Shown: one piece after another, positions 35,346-47,400 of the stretch | How positions within the stretch are numbered: the stretch's first letter is position 1 | How the letters are laid out: every line of letters starts with the position of its first letter | From: Hysterangium stoloniferum | Taxonomy: Eukaryota > Basidiomycota > Agaricomycetes > Hysterangiales > Hysterangiaceae | Direction: 5' to 3' | Assembly (NCBI GenBank): GCA_015178975.1 | Contig: WHVD01000277.1 | Location: forward strand, 1-64,000 | Length of the DNA stretch: 64,000 bases | Notes under the pieces: generated by a model | Databases searched by the model: none | What the model saw: the letters and a program-made list of their open reading frames with translations, nothing else | What the model was told of the DNA's origin: nothing | Position numbers and translations under genes: made by a program

Positions 35346-36940
35346 ATGGACATTGCAGCAATTGTTGTCAAGGTCGCTGGCGATGCCGTTCCAGTACATG
35401 GCTTAAAGAGTGCAGCGACCCTTCTTTTGGAGATTATGAACGCTATAAAGGTGGGTCGTCTGCATCAACACCAGTTTAAGAGCTTATGTGGGTGATGATT
35501 CACAATAACCAGGCAAGCGGGGAGCAAAACGAGAGGTTGAATCACCTTGTCCAAACCACTGGACGTCGCCTCGTCGCTTTATACGACCAGCTGAGGGGGA
35601 AGTGGGAGAATATTCCGGACAATTTCAAAACCATATTGGACGATTATCAGACGTGAGAACGCGGGACTCACTGAGTAACCGTACCTGACGAATAAATTGT
35701 TTTTTTCAGTGCACTTGAGGATGTTCTTGCGCTTGCAAGGTCATACAAACCAAGCTAAGGTCTTAAATCACACGTTTCTTGGATGCGACAACGCGACAAG
35801 TCTATCGGCAAACTGGAAAGGCAATTGGAAGAAGCGGAGAAAGAGGCCATGGTGCGTACTGAAAGTGACACTCAGAGTCGTTCGTTACATATTGGCTCTT
35901 AGATGTGCATTTTGCTGGATACTTCATTAGCCGTCGCTCAACTCGTAGCCGTCGATGATACCAGAATGGACGATACCATCCCCGATTCGTTTTCGTCGGC
36001 CACGGTCAGAGGAATAAACGATATTAGTGAACACGTACGCCCGTTCTGTCATCTGAAAGATCATGCCCGTGGGCTTATAGTAATGATATAGTGTTTGGTT
36101 CATAGAAGGAATTTCCAAGTGTTGCGCACCATATCGATCGCGCACCATGATGGTTATGACGATGAAAGGGCAGAACACCATCCGGTCGCCTTGCGGTGGA
36201 ATGTCAAACTTTGTGAAGCAAAGGCTGAAAGTGACGGTAAGTCGGTATTGGTCAAAATGTACGAAGGCGGGAGACCCACGTGGGATTTGAGACACAAAGA
36301 GGTACGAGTTCTGCTTTGGCTGGTGTGGATTTCAAAAACTATTTGCAACATATCACACTTTTGATATAGTTTCAACGCGACCTCACTTCCTATCAAGACG
36401 TGTGGTAAGAATGTCACACATCAGATTAAATAACCCGAGTAGTCCAATCACATTTATGTCCAGGGACGCCAGCATTGCCGAGTTCTTGGGCCACAGTAAC
36501 GCACAAGACAATGTACTTTTCCAAGTTTTCCGTAATCCGGGCCCTGAACCTGAGGACGCATGTCAATGGCTCGAACGCACTAGATCATCCGATGTGAGAG
36601 AAACCATTTTGGGACTATGGGAGATGGTGAATGAAATTACTCGCGATATTTACAAGCTAACGCGATATATTTTAGAAGGATTCTTACAATGTGACGTGCT
36701 TGGATGCCTTCTCTTCCGCAAATGCTGATGTGACAATGTGACATTAGGAATTAGTTGAATTCTGTTCAAACAATGGAATTGAAATTGACTCGCTTGTTCA
36801 TTAATTCGACTGACATCAGATGTCAATGATAACTTTGTCTATTCAGTTTTTTATGCCCGGTGATTCAATTGTGACTGTCACAGACTGTCCTGCCAATCGC
36901 CGTCATCTGAAGCTTGTGTTTACCGGAACACTGTTCAGCC

Positions 36941-39034
36941 CCAGTAAGAAATCGCTATTGGCAAATCGAACTATATAGAATCACATAATGGACTTTCTAT
37001 CGCGTTTGACGTTCTGGTCCAGGCAGCTCGTGGTTATATGAAAATTCAAACCGTCTAAATATACATAGAATCATATTGATCTATTGCATATGTGTATAGC
37101 GAGACACATTGATCATCATATAACCATCTCTATCTATTGGCATACAATCTCATCCAGCCTCTCCGCATGCCGACCATATAACCACATCCAACCAGACTCA
37201 CACCTATATGGTAATTGCAACAGTCTGTCAGCACACTCACTTCCCAAAGTCAAAGACATGCCAGTCTCGGGAGCATGAAGACACTGAGACGATAAAGAGA
37301 CAGCAGAAAGTGGCATGAGGAATCGCACCGGGCTAGTCTAACGACAATGTGAAGGTATTACGAGCACGTGAAAAGAGCACCTATTATATAGCGATGCAGG
37401 CAGGATAAAAAGTGACCGAAGTGACATTACGAGAGAAGTTAACAGGTAAGAGATGCAGTTAATTAAGCGGTGCCAAAAGTAGGGGATATGCAGGAAACTT
37501 GAAGAGCGAGCGTGCGGTAAAGCGGGAGACGAGGTGAGAGACACGGCTGCCAAGTGCATTGGCTGTATGAGATGTGAGAACGTAGCTTGAAATTCATAAA
37601 CATTGAAGGCGCAGTACACAATAGCAGATAGCGAGTGAATAAAGGGCGAGACCAGCGAGACAGTAGTGATAACGTGAGAGCGGTGAAAGCTGACGCAGGA
37701 GACATCAGAGCAATAGAGAAGTCGAAAGGGGATGCCGAAGGATGCTGAGGATGCGTTGATACAAGTCTGGAAATCATGAATGATCCTATCCTTTGCAATA
37801 TAAACAACATGAAAACATACTGAATGTTAATCCTCCCTAGTATTGTTTGTACCTTGGTTGCTCGCCTCCCTCAGCGACTTGCTGAAAATGATCCATTTCT
37901 ATTTATAATGCCGGGGGTGCATCACAATAAAGTGGAAGACGAAACATAGGAAATAAAGGGGGCGTTACTTTAATTTTTTCCTTCCCAAGTGCTTTCCAGA
38001 TACATTCAAAGGTGGCTGGCATAACTGGATAATGTGTCTTGAGGTATTCGATGTAAAATAAATTTCTGGACAATGCGTTAGTCACAGCCCAGAAAATATT
38101 TGGACTTACTTGGCTGAATTTGTACCTCTGATACGCTTCATTCCGGTGGCAGAGCTGGTTTTACCTGTTCGCTTGTGATCTATAGAATTTGGAGAACGGA
38201 CATGTTTGTTTGCAGCATTTAGCTTGTTATAGGCATCATACAGGGTCACCATAAGCAGAGTTTCCAGCAGCCAGAAGGTCTCTGTGGTTGGCGGTTTTGT
38301 AATAAAATGCCTGTCAAAAGAGCACATATATGTGCTCAAAACATGAAGACTATGTGGTAAACTTACAAGTTCATGGCCCATATGCTTACTGTAGATCGGA
38401 TTATTCTCAAGCAGGTTGTGGCTGGAACGATGCGACCGGGATTGGGGATGTCTAAATGGTCAAAACGATGACTCTCCTCTACTTTATTCCAGAAGAATAG
38501 GGTCAATTACTGGGGGAGCATACAGCTGTGGTTTTCTGTGAGAACATGTAAGAGGAGGTGAGGGCCATGACACTGATGATATGGTGGTAGAAGGCAAGGT
38601 CAACTGGGCCCGGAGTGCGTTACATTTGTGTCATTGTCACACATTATTCTAGCAGCAGCGGTGGTTTCAAATTCTTGCTTTGGATGCAGTATATACCCAG
38701 TATCATGTTTTCTATGGTTTCTACTCAATTTTAGCCTGGGATCCTGAGGAAACTCCCCATGGTTGGTGGCCATGACAATAGCAATTCTAGTCATTATCTG
38801 CGCTCATATTTTAGTCCTAATTAGATATCCCCAGATGAACCGTCCTTGTATATCTCAATACAAACGGAGCCAACATCAAATATTGGTACAGAACCATTGA
38901 AAATATTGCAGGAAAGCAGTTGGTTATACAGGATTATGTTACAAAAGCTCCGGCACGATTGCAGATCAATGACGTTATACCTACTTTATTTGGTTATGCC
39001 TGGTTGTATTAGGAAATAGAGATTTCTCACTGGG
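36941..39034 (-). mobile_element. hAT-like TIR DNA transposon, 2.09 kb
   Basis: The terminal inverted repeats are CCAGTAAGAAATCGCTATT at the left and, reversed, CCCAGTGAGAAATCTCTATT at the right. The 8-bp target duplication GTTCAGCC sits at 36933-36940 and 39035-39042; removing the insert restores the A-family sequence. The CAGTG-type ends and 8-bp duplication fit the hAT superfamily. No hAT transposase motifs are visible. On the minus strand there are two short protein-like exons (38353 to about 38106, then about 38062 to 37990) with GT-AG borders and text such as 'SIDHKRTGKTSSATGMKRI' and 'IEYLKTHYPVMPATFECIW', which I do not recognise. Probably non-autonomous. A second copy lies inverted at 62184-64000. 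Confidence 0.82.
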
Positions 39035-39189
39035 GTTCAGCCGTGACCCAGGGTTCTATGGGAGATGGTATCCCGGTATTTATACCAGGGACTCTACGAT
39101 CAATCCATCATCACCGGACTCCATCGCAGACTTATTTTCAGGTACAACGTGGATTTGTATCTCGGCACGGTTTTAATGGATCAACGACA

Positions 39190-39371
39190 TAGTGTGGGTG
39201 GCTTAACTCTGAACTCCATAAAGTCCAAGATTTACTGAGAACTTTCCAGGTACTAGTCTGAGGACGTTCCAGGAAATACTCTGGGAGCTTTCAGAATATT
39301 GCCAGGTACAGGAAGAACTTGGCTTCACCATATGCTACACCCTTGCACAAATGTTTGTTTGTCCTCCCCCC
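39190..39371. repeat. decayed LTR-like fragment inside A4
   Basis: About 180 bases interrupt the A4 C-terminal block between 'AATGGATCAACGAC' and 'TCGAAGCTCGCACACC'. Phrases such as 'GAACTTGGCTTCACC', 'GCTACACCCTTGCAC' and 'TTCCAGGAAATACTC' resemble, in order, blocks of the LTR families at 12045 and 19027. It is an old relative; ends and duplication are unclear. Confidence 0.4.
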
Positions 39372-39715
39372 AATCGAAGCTCGCACACCATTCATCAATT
39401 GGCCAATCAACTACTGGACTTCGGGTTTCTGGAACCAATTAAGGGCTCTATCGAGGATGGAGATCTGGGGTCCATCGCTTTGTGGGACGTGGGCTATCGG
39501 GATAAAGTCACAGGCCATTTTGTAGTGTGTGGGAATCTACATGAGCGGTTCTGTGAACCACTCGGAATACAACCCTTAGTCAAAGTGGGTGTTGACCTCA
39601 ACGAGCGAGAGTCTATATATTTAGCCGAGGGTGAGAGTGTAACAATACGAGGTGGAAAACCAATCAGAAGGTATTTTTCAAGCTAGCACACTGACCCGAT
39701 CGTTGCTCAGTTTTC

Positions 39716-41690
39716 TGCCTCCTAGAATTTGTCGCATTCCCAGCCCTCGTCTTTCAAAATATTTTCAGAGATAAGAAACACTAAAATGCTTTGACAAAGA
39801 AGTATGTCCTCCGTTCTTACAATGGAAATGAGATTTCACTTATTATGCTTACACCCCAACCACGCGATCTAATAGGATCTACTTGAAGGCATCGACGTGT
39901 GCCTCCCGTGCTTGGATAGAGAGTGTGTGGGGGGCGATGTGACCCGGATGCATGTGCAGCTGCATTGTGGGATGCTTGGGTATCCGTGTATGTGAAGAGC
40001 ATGCTGGAACCGAACCCGAAACGAGTGAGTAGGGTGTTTCTTCTTCTTCTGTGAGCAGCTGAGTATGAGCTGGGAAGTTTTGATGATTGAGTTGGTGGCG
40101 TTGGTGGCGTTTGTGATAGAACAGTCGCGGACCGCCGCTTAAGAACCTTGCTACTGTCGAGGACACGGAGAAGGACAATTATGAGTGTATGCCGACAGTG
40201 AGTTATTGGGCTTGTCATGGACAAGGAACGAGGTCATGTCTTGACAAGTCGAATCATCCTGAAGTCCGTCATACTCGTGTAATTCTTTCGACCCAGGCTG
40301 GTTATCGCACCCTCGCAGCCATCTCACACCGCCGGTGTCCCTACCCTCATCGAAGTGCTGGTGAGGCCGCGGACCCAACGCCATCGACGGTAATCCCCTC
40401 GTCCATCCTCGACGCCATTCCCCGTATTCCAAGAACCCATCAAACCCACCATGCTCAAATCCCTCATCGGAAGAGTCCACGAAAAATTCTCGATGACGAA
40501 ACAGGAAGACGCGCAAGAGTTCTTCGCATATATATTCTGAAAGTCCTGCGTCAACACGCTAAACACACGTCTCGGAGCCGGAGCCTACTGTCATCTTCTG
40601 CTTTGAGGTGGAGCCAGAGTCACTGTGTATATAGTGCAGGAGGTTTGCGATATCGTGTGGACGAGCATGATGATTTGAGCGTGGGTATCCGACGATCCCG
40701 GCTTTAGAGAGGTATTTTATGCGCGGGGGAAGCTGCGTGAGTGCGTAGGGGACAGGATGGGTAACCTGCGGTTGAGTATTCGTGCCCGCGGTGCGAGGTA
40801 AGGGTTCCACCGCAGACGTGAGTCTTTCATATTGGCGTCTCAGTACTATAGGCTGATACCGACTAGGTCGTGCATGTGTTTCCAGACGTGCATGTGTTGC
40901 GGCTTTCTCTGACATCTTTGTTGTACATGCGACGAATTTTCTGCACGTGAGGTGGGTGCCTACAAAATGTGGTCAGCGGTGGTTATTCTCTCTTCAATGC
41001 GTGTCATGGACAAGGAGGGAGGCCCTTCCTTGAAGAATCGAGTCATCCAGGTATGTCATACTCGCCGCATGGATTCGAGCCTGTCTTCTCTCAAGGACTG
41101 ACAGGACTCAGGAATCTGGGAGGAATCTGGGAACAGTGGTGACATGACATCCACCCTCCAGTCAATATGCACACTTCCAGCCTTTCACATATACTATCCC
41201 CTATCCTTTCTCATCCAGGCCTGTACCTGCACCCAACAGCTCCTTGCGTCCTGTATTGCCTGGCTTAACTCCGGCCTCTCCCGTACGAAAGCCCCCTCTC
41301 TCCCAATATTCGATACTGCCCCTTTCGCAGCCATTCCTACCGGTCGTTAACAGAAGGCATTTTTTGCTACCGGGCAGGCGGTTGTTGTGGTTGATTGGAC
41401 ATGTGGAAGTTCCGGGTGTGTCATTGATGATATTAGACGCCGTCGTTCGCCCGTCTTTCGTTTGACATTACAGGTGTCGATGAACCTTCCGTGCGGTCGA
41501 AAGTTGCGGCGGCAAGTGACAGTGGGTCTGAAACGCCTGTGGAGTAGATAGCTCTGATGGAGGATATGGAATGTACGTTATATGGTTAGTATCTGCACGC
41601 ATACATCCATACATGCAATATATATATGTTTGCTGTGAACATAATAATGAACATCTCACGATCAAGCACCACCATACAACATGGAAGATT
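39716..41690 (+). pseudogene. UBP14/USP5-like deubiquitinase fragment (copy B3)
   Basis: It begins with 'TTCCCAGCCCTCGTCTTTC', i.e. just inside the first zinc-finger exon, because the join to A4 removed the start. It keeps the 'GGDVTRMHVQLHCGMLG' zinc-finger part, 'DTEKDNYECMPTVSYWACH', the QEDAQEFFAY box (about 40500-40530), 'LRYRVDEHDDLSVGI', the 'ARGKLREC' region, the second Cys-box-like segment near 41093-41140 with a short internal duplication, and the UBA-like 'TGRCQKAFFATGQ' tail near 41340-41380. The first Cys box is missing: sequence jumps at about 40290 from the 'VILS' block to 'QAGYRTLAAISH'. Frame changes occur throughout. Confidence 0.7.
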
Positions 41691-42570
41691 CGGATGAGAG
41701 ACGGAGCGATGGGATATTATTTTCTGACCGGCAAATAACTATCAATATTGGTCATAAATATCTAGAATAATATGGGGCACGAGAGTTTCGAGCGACGCGA
41801 AACAGATATATGGTTGCCATGAGAGTCCACTCCATTCTGCATGCGGAGCTCTTTCCAAAGATTCAACGCAGTGTAATGATTCAGGTAGAATTTGTGATTT
41901 ATACGGAGCGTAAGTAAAGGCAAGAGCAAGAAGGTGGATGCAGCGGTACTGCTAACTGAAGAAAGACGATCAATGGTTAATCCCCCTCAGCACATCATGG
42001 TACTTGATTCATTTTCGTCCGTCACGGGCAGAGGCAGAAATGATTTCGTGAACACGCATACGCCCGTTCTGTCATCTCAAATATTTTCTCCGTGGGTTTA
42101 TCATAATGAGACAGTATTTGGTCGATCGAAGGGACTTGCAAGGGTTACGCACCTTATCGGTCGCGAACCACAATGATTATGACTATGAAAAGGCAGGAAA
42201 TCATGGGGTCACCTTGCGGTGGAGTGTCACACTTTGTGAAGCGAAGACTGAAAGTCGGTATTGGTCAAGTGGGAGACCCACGTGGGGTTTGAAACGCAAA
42301 AACGTACGAGTCCCGTTTTGGCTGGTTTGGGTCTCAGAAAGGATTTGCAACTTTTGATATAGTTCCAACGCGACCTCACTTCCTATCAAGACGTGTGGTA
42401 AGAATGCAACACATCAGACTAAATAACCCAAAGTAGTCCAATCACATTCATGTTCAGGAACCCTAGCATTACTGAGTTCTTCTACAGCAACACACAAGAC
42501 AATGAATGTGCTTCCCCAAGTTTTCTGTAATCCGGGTTCTGAACCCGCCTCCTCATAGCACAGATATTAA
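41691..42570 (+). pseudogene. A'-type fragment, unit II
   Basis: 41691-41930 is the segment that follows B copies in units II and III ('GATTCGGATGAGAGACGG'). From 41930 it reads 'MDAAVLLTEERRSMVNPPQH', then matches 'LDSFSSVTGRGRND', 'NHNDYDYEKAGNHGVTLRWSVTLCEAKTES', and the 'NPSITEF' block to about 42560. A small deletion lies in the kinase-like lysine region. Not functional as seen. Confidence 0.6.
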
Positions 42571-42579
42571 GTGATGGGC

Positions 42580-42725
42580 TGTTAGAATAGATGATAAAAA
42601 GCCAAAGAAGTCACCAGGAGTGACCAAACTCAGACTCAGACTCAAACTCAAATGACCAGTGGCTGTAGATTAACACAGATAGCGCCGCTACAGTAAGTAA
42701 TGTGGGTACATATGGGTCCACAACA
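42580..42725 (-). mobile_element. 146-bp TG...CA element, solo-LTR-like (fossil)
   Basis: It begins TGTTAGAATAGATG and ends CCACAACA. Its reverse complement matches the 161-bp element at 53669-53829, including 'GTTTGGTCACTCCTGGTGAC'. It is absent from the same place in unit I. The flanks (TGGGC and CGGAC) are a weak, decayed match for a 5-bp duplication. Confidence 0.6.
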
Positions 42726-44427
42726 CGGACGTGCTCCGTTCCCAACACCCACTACTCGAAGGTCAAGGGGTACATTCAGACCTCCCGAGTGAGAATAGCT
42801 GGTTGAAAAAATACAAACATAAAGATGATTTGTAATATATATTTATACATGATAGTAAGAACAGAAGATAGGAATAATGTGTCTCGATTTGCCATGAAAC
42901 AACAAACATCACAGCCTCACAATAGAGAGTAGTATCTGTTGAAAAAAGTTGGACTCTATGTAAGCTCGGACGTTAGGAATGAGATGAATGACTGGGAAGA
43001 AGCAAGGAGTGCTCAGGAAGAGTTAAATACCTCATCTGTTACTGTGACATCACTGAGAATCAGTATAAAAGTGTGGGACTACTGCCCAATTGCAGTATGG
43101 AATCTGTAAGACTCATCCAGGGCCGGAGTTACGGTGGTGATTTTTACTTCACTTTGATGAGCTGGTAGCCCTTGTAAAGTAGGAGACAATAATTCGGAAG
43201 GATTTTGAGTCTGTTTGTGAAGCTCAGTGAGTGAGTAAGTAAACTTCATTATGTATTATAGTACCTGTTTGTGAAGCTACAAGATATTTTATAAGTAATA
43301 GAATAATAATGAATGATTGTGCATATACCTCAGTGAGTGAGTAAGTAAACTTCACTGAGGTATATGGCGGAATATCGCGACTTTTTATCTACTTTCTAAT
43401 TATTTTTAGGAGAGATATTAGGGGAGTAAATAGGGGAACTTTAGATATTCAAAGTTTCTAGTCTATTGCATCATTAAGGAGATTGAGAGTTACTTCCCCC
43501 TTAACGGCACCTCAATATATGTGCATATACTCGTCATTATAGGTTCGATTCCGATTTCGGTTTATGCGAAGACTTGATTACTAACAGCCCTTCGATGGGG
43601 TAAAAGGTTATAGGCGTAGCAATTGTCTCATGAGAAGATTTCGACACTTCAGCCCATTCCATGGTATTCACTAGGAGTCGGCATCCCATCGCGCATGGTA
43701 TGGTATATTCTCGTCTAAATACATATTCTAGTCTTGAGCATGAATAAGCAAAACTGGTTTAAATTACCCTATGATGAACACGCCCCATTCCTCTTTATGG
43801 AGACAGTAGAGGGTGAAGTCAAGACACAGAACGGTGAAGATGCTGGGGAAATGGAGTAAAAAGTGTACAGAATGAGAAAAGCGACCCTGAAAAAACGTGA
43901 CGGACATTCCCAAGGAAGTAAATGAGACTAGACAGCTGGTTTTTAAGCCCATGCTTTCAAGGGGAGACGTTGGAAGTCATATACCTGTCATGTACCATTC
44001 CTGATAAAAATAGAGACCTGTATCCATCTCGGTAATTCTGAATGACCTTCCATAACATGAGGAAGCAAAGAATTGTTTTGTAGATCAGGAACGGTAGCAC
44101 TCCAAATGCAAACCTTGGTGGCATTCCATTTGCAGAAAAGCAACCGGTGAGTCCGAAAGGCAGTGCTGCCCCTGTCGCATATTGAAAACAAGTTGCAAAT
44201 ATTTTTTTCATGAAATATAAGAACTCACCGACTGGCATATGAAGGCCCATCATGAGCAAATTTGCAAGTACCGCTAGTGCTAATACGATTACTAGTACTA
44301 TAAGCAACTTGTTATTCCGTCGATAAACGGCGTAAACCTTTTTTAAGTTGGTAACTTAATAAATGACATTGGTCTTGTATTAATGAGAGAAACCGACCCG
44401 ACATAGTAGAATGACTTGATGCAGTGT
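42726..44427 (-). pseudogene. C-family DUF6533-type membrane protein remnant (copy C2)
   Basis: This is the best-kept C copy. From about 44333 leftward the minus strand reads 'VYAVYRRNNKLLIVLVIVL', a loop, 'FATCFQYATGAALPFGLTGC', 'PPRFAFGVLPFLIYKTILC' and 'LMLWKVIQNYRDGYRSL', ending at a probable donor near 43988. This is the layout of the central helices of basidiomycete DUF6533-type seven-helix proteins, whose role is unknown. The end block 'IPCAMGCRLLVNTMEWAE' follows near 43710-43635. A 413-bp insert (43173-43585) lies downstream. The N-terminal exons seen beside C1 and C3 are replaced by unrelated DNA from 44428, so the copy is truncated. Confidence 0.62.
43173..43585. mobile_element. 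413-bp insert with 7-8 bp target duplication and a perfect hairpin
   Basis: It is absent from C1 and C3 and flanked by AGCCCTT on both sides (43166-43172 and 43586-43592; the eighth base is T or C). Inside, 43322-43336 and 43352-43366 form a perfect 15-bp inverted repeat (CATATACCTCAGTGA) around a 15-base loop. 'CAGTGAGTGAGTAAGTAAAC' occurs twice (about 43227 and 43331). A box-B-like GGTTCGATTCC lies near the right end. No coding sequence. It could be a MITE-like element; clear terminal inverted repeats are not visible. Confidence 0.6.
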
Positions 44428-47400
44428 GCAGTGAGAGCATCAATGTGATGTTTTCCTCTAAGACCCATGTCCCGCTGAACGTACCTTGGACGGATACGAC
44501 CGCGGCAGCTACACTTTTGGGGTGGAAGGGTAATTATGAGTGTATTTTAAAACATCGACCCATACTAACGAGAATAGCTGCCACCAAAAGAAGGCGGTAC
44601 AGCTGGTGTTTGACATAACCGCATCATCATTACGGTACAGGTATGGGATTAATTTAAGCTCTTACAACTGTCAGATATGAGATATTGAACACGGATGAAA
44701 AACTTGGAACCTGACACACCGTGTTGGTAACATTTGCACTAAAATGTACTACAACAGCGGCTTGAGATGGTAAGGGTTACTGTAAGCCTGGCGCCCCAGT
44801 CTTACTCATTGTCCCTTTGTTCCACTCCTTTTGTTCTACCACGTGATCACCGCATATAAAGCCTAGGTAGTTTTCTTTCTCTTACCTTACCGTACGCTGC
44901 AATATCCTGTATATCGTCTCAGTCCTAGACAATACACCGTGGTCCTGTCAACTCGTGTGACCGCCAGTGATCCCAATTGATGACGGGATTACAGTTACAA
45001 TGAATCGAAGTGCTCACCAGAAATGTCGAAAATGACCTTGAATATTCCTAGATAACGGGTCTAAGCAATGGAAATCATGATCATCATGACCCAATATACG
45101 CAATGCAGCTCATTCTGTTGGTTTTGACGTGCTAACCAATGAACTTCAAATTTGTTGTTATGCCTGAAGTACCCGGACTCGCCGGCGATATGCCAACTGA
45201 CGAATCGATAAAGACGATATCGGGGGGACCATCAGTTGTGGTGGTCAAAGTAATTATGAAGAAGTCAAGAAGGCAGGATATGTATGTGCTTGTGAAGAAG
45301 GTTGTACACTGGACAATAACTGAACTGTCCTTCTTTGAGCATCTCCGACATCTGTCATATATCCATCAACGCTGATCCTCCAAGTCTGACTAGCAGCGCA
45401 AGACTCCCAAAATATACAAGCGCTTTTAATACTTGTCTCAGTTCGTTAAGCATGTCATGGGTGCTGATTGGATATTCATTAGTCCGTGTAGTACGTGCGA
45501 GTGTGCTTGGGATGGCTTGGCCATCTGATTTAGTTCATAATACCGTGGCTTCAAAGCTCGTTCTTGTTTCGTCCGGGACTCTGTGGCTATAGTTCTCAAC
45601 AGCTTTTATACTGCCCTCACCGCAGAACAATGTGCGTAAAGTCAGGAGTGGGCATCTTGTCCCTGAACGTTTTATTAGAGTGTGCTAAGAAGCAGAAGCA
45701 GATTGGTCACATAGCCACTCCACATTTTATTGAACCCTTGTAGGTATTCATTCATCATGGCATGAGAATATCTGTGATCAACTAGTTGAGATGCCAATGC
45801 AGTTCCTGATTGACGAGACCTCGTTCGTGGCGGTGAGCATTATCATCATGTTTTCACTCTTAGTTGGGTTCATGGATAGTCATCCAATACTGTTCTTAGG
45901 GTCCTATGTGGACTGGGTTAACCCCACACTTCCCGTCTACCTCTAAAATATTGTGGTTGGGTAGCCGTATGAGGATGGATGTCTGAGAAAGTGATCAAGT
46001 GTAGATTCATATGTAGCTGTAACTAAGCACGTTCGGCTTTAGTATAAATGACATATGCAAAACTCTGCGTATTCTCGGGATCTAGATCGAAAGAGGGCTG
46101 CGCAATTCGACAATATTACGAGCAGATCACCTTCATGTCCACTCTTGGACCAGGCCTGAGAACTCACTCGACACTGTACCCCGCTTGAAGATATCTTTTC
46201 CAACTCAATACCTACGATATAAGAAAGCGGGGAGGACATACAAAATGTGTGCATATATTCCTGCTAGTTCATATCTCCTGGCAAACCCCGACGAACACAG
46301 TGATCGCTGCGGACGAAGAGTGATAGCTTTCCTGACCGGTGTGTGGGGCGATGCTGCATTGACTGTACCCCTATACGTAACGTGCACTTCAAGCATCACA
46401 GATTCCATGTAATTGCAATCCATACAGCCTATCTACCTGCCATAGATTTCTTTTTCAAATTGTTGGTGATGTTATTATATACTCAGATGTCACCTCGATA
46501 TCAATCAGCGCGCTGTTTCAGCTTGGTGTTCTCTTCCCCTTGCGCATCAACACACGTAGCATGGATAGCAGTACCTCGATAATGATCAGAGTGTGTGATT
46601 TCCACATTCACCCCAGACATTTGCATATTATATTATTAGACGATATATCAATCGTTGATTAGTATTTTCAGATGGTGACGCCGTCATCTTCAACACTATT
46701 TAGCTAGTAGTCACAACGAATGATGGTATACGATTACGGTAAAGTCGGAACTGTCCCAACTACGCCGGGAGATAATGAATATATATGTTGTACTTTCGGG
46801 TTTGACCATTGAACACGAAGTCCATGTTTCAAAGCATCTGCGAGATAAGTCGGCGTAGAGTCGCGCCAGACTGGCACCTGCCCCTGCCTCCCCTGCCTCA
46901 TTCGAGTAGGGCTACCCCGGTAGACGTGATTGCTCTGTTTGCCGAGAGCAACTGTCGCCTCACGGTTTCACTGGTAGGTCAAAAAGTTTACTACCCGAAG
47001 AATGTAGCTGATTCCAGCTTATTTTCAGATCGTATGAACAAGCATCATTTACCGAATATTCTTTTAACCTCTCTTCCCTTGATATGAACATTCCTTCAAC
47101 GTGTTTTTCCTTCCACAGAACCTGCCTGTTATGTCGCTCCCACCTTCCCCGCTCCCCTTCACACGCTTGCCCATTTAATAGTATAATCTGACGATGTAGT
47201 GCAGCGTATTTTGTCAAATTTGAAACCCCATGTTGAATAAAAATCCTAGCCGCCACGTCGCCTCTAGGTTATTATGGCATGTGAAGCGAGACATATTCAG
47301 GCGATTTTGCGACCTCTGCAGACCATACAGCATCTAATTTCGTAATGACTTAAATATGGCGTGTTTTTCACTTCCCTGCAGCCAATCATTGTTCCGTGAC

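Larger units (their letters stand above)
35346..39715 (+). pseudogene. A-family gene copy A4, split by a transposon
   Basis: It starts with ATG and 'MDIAAIVVKVAGDAVP', the typical opening of basidiomycete MLKL-N-terminal-like helical domains, and continues through 'GRRLVALYDQLRGKW' and the post-intron 'ALEDVLALARSY' block. It then shows the 'VALRWNVKLCEAKAESDGKS' strand pattern that looks like a kinase N-lobe with a candidate lysine in 'VLVKMYEG', and the 'NNPSSPITFMSRD' and 'GPEPEDACQWLERTR' blocks. At 36941-39034 a hAT-like element splits it inside the 'TGTLF' region. The C-terminal block resumes at 39035 and carries a further insert at 39190-39371. It ends near 39715, joined to B3 with the normal 3' end deleted. 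Frame changes and stops make it a pseudogene. Confidence 0.72.

Noticed and set aside
43500-43585. Possible tRNA gene around GGTTCGATTCC
   Set aside because: A T-arm-like stem can be drawn, but no matching acceptor, D or anticodon arms are found upstream.
45335-45592. Possible kinase-like fragment in the unit II unique block
   Set aside because: The text is only vaguely similar to fungal kinase segments, with no catalytic motif; not enough to name.
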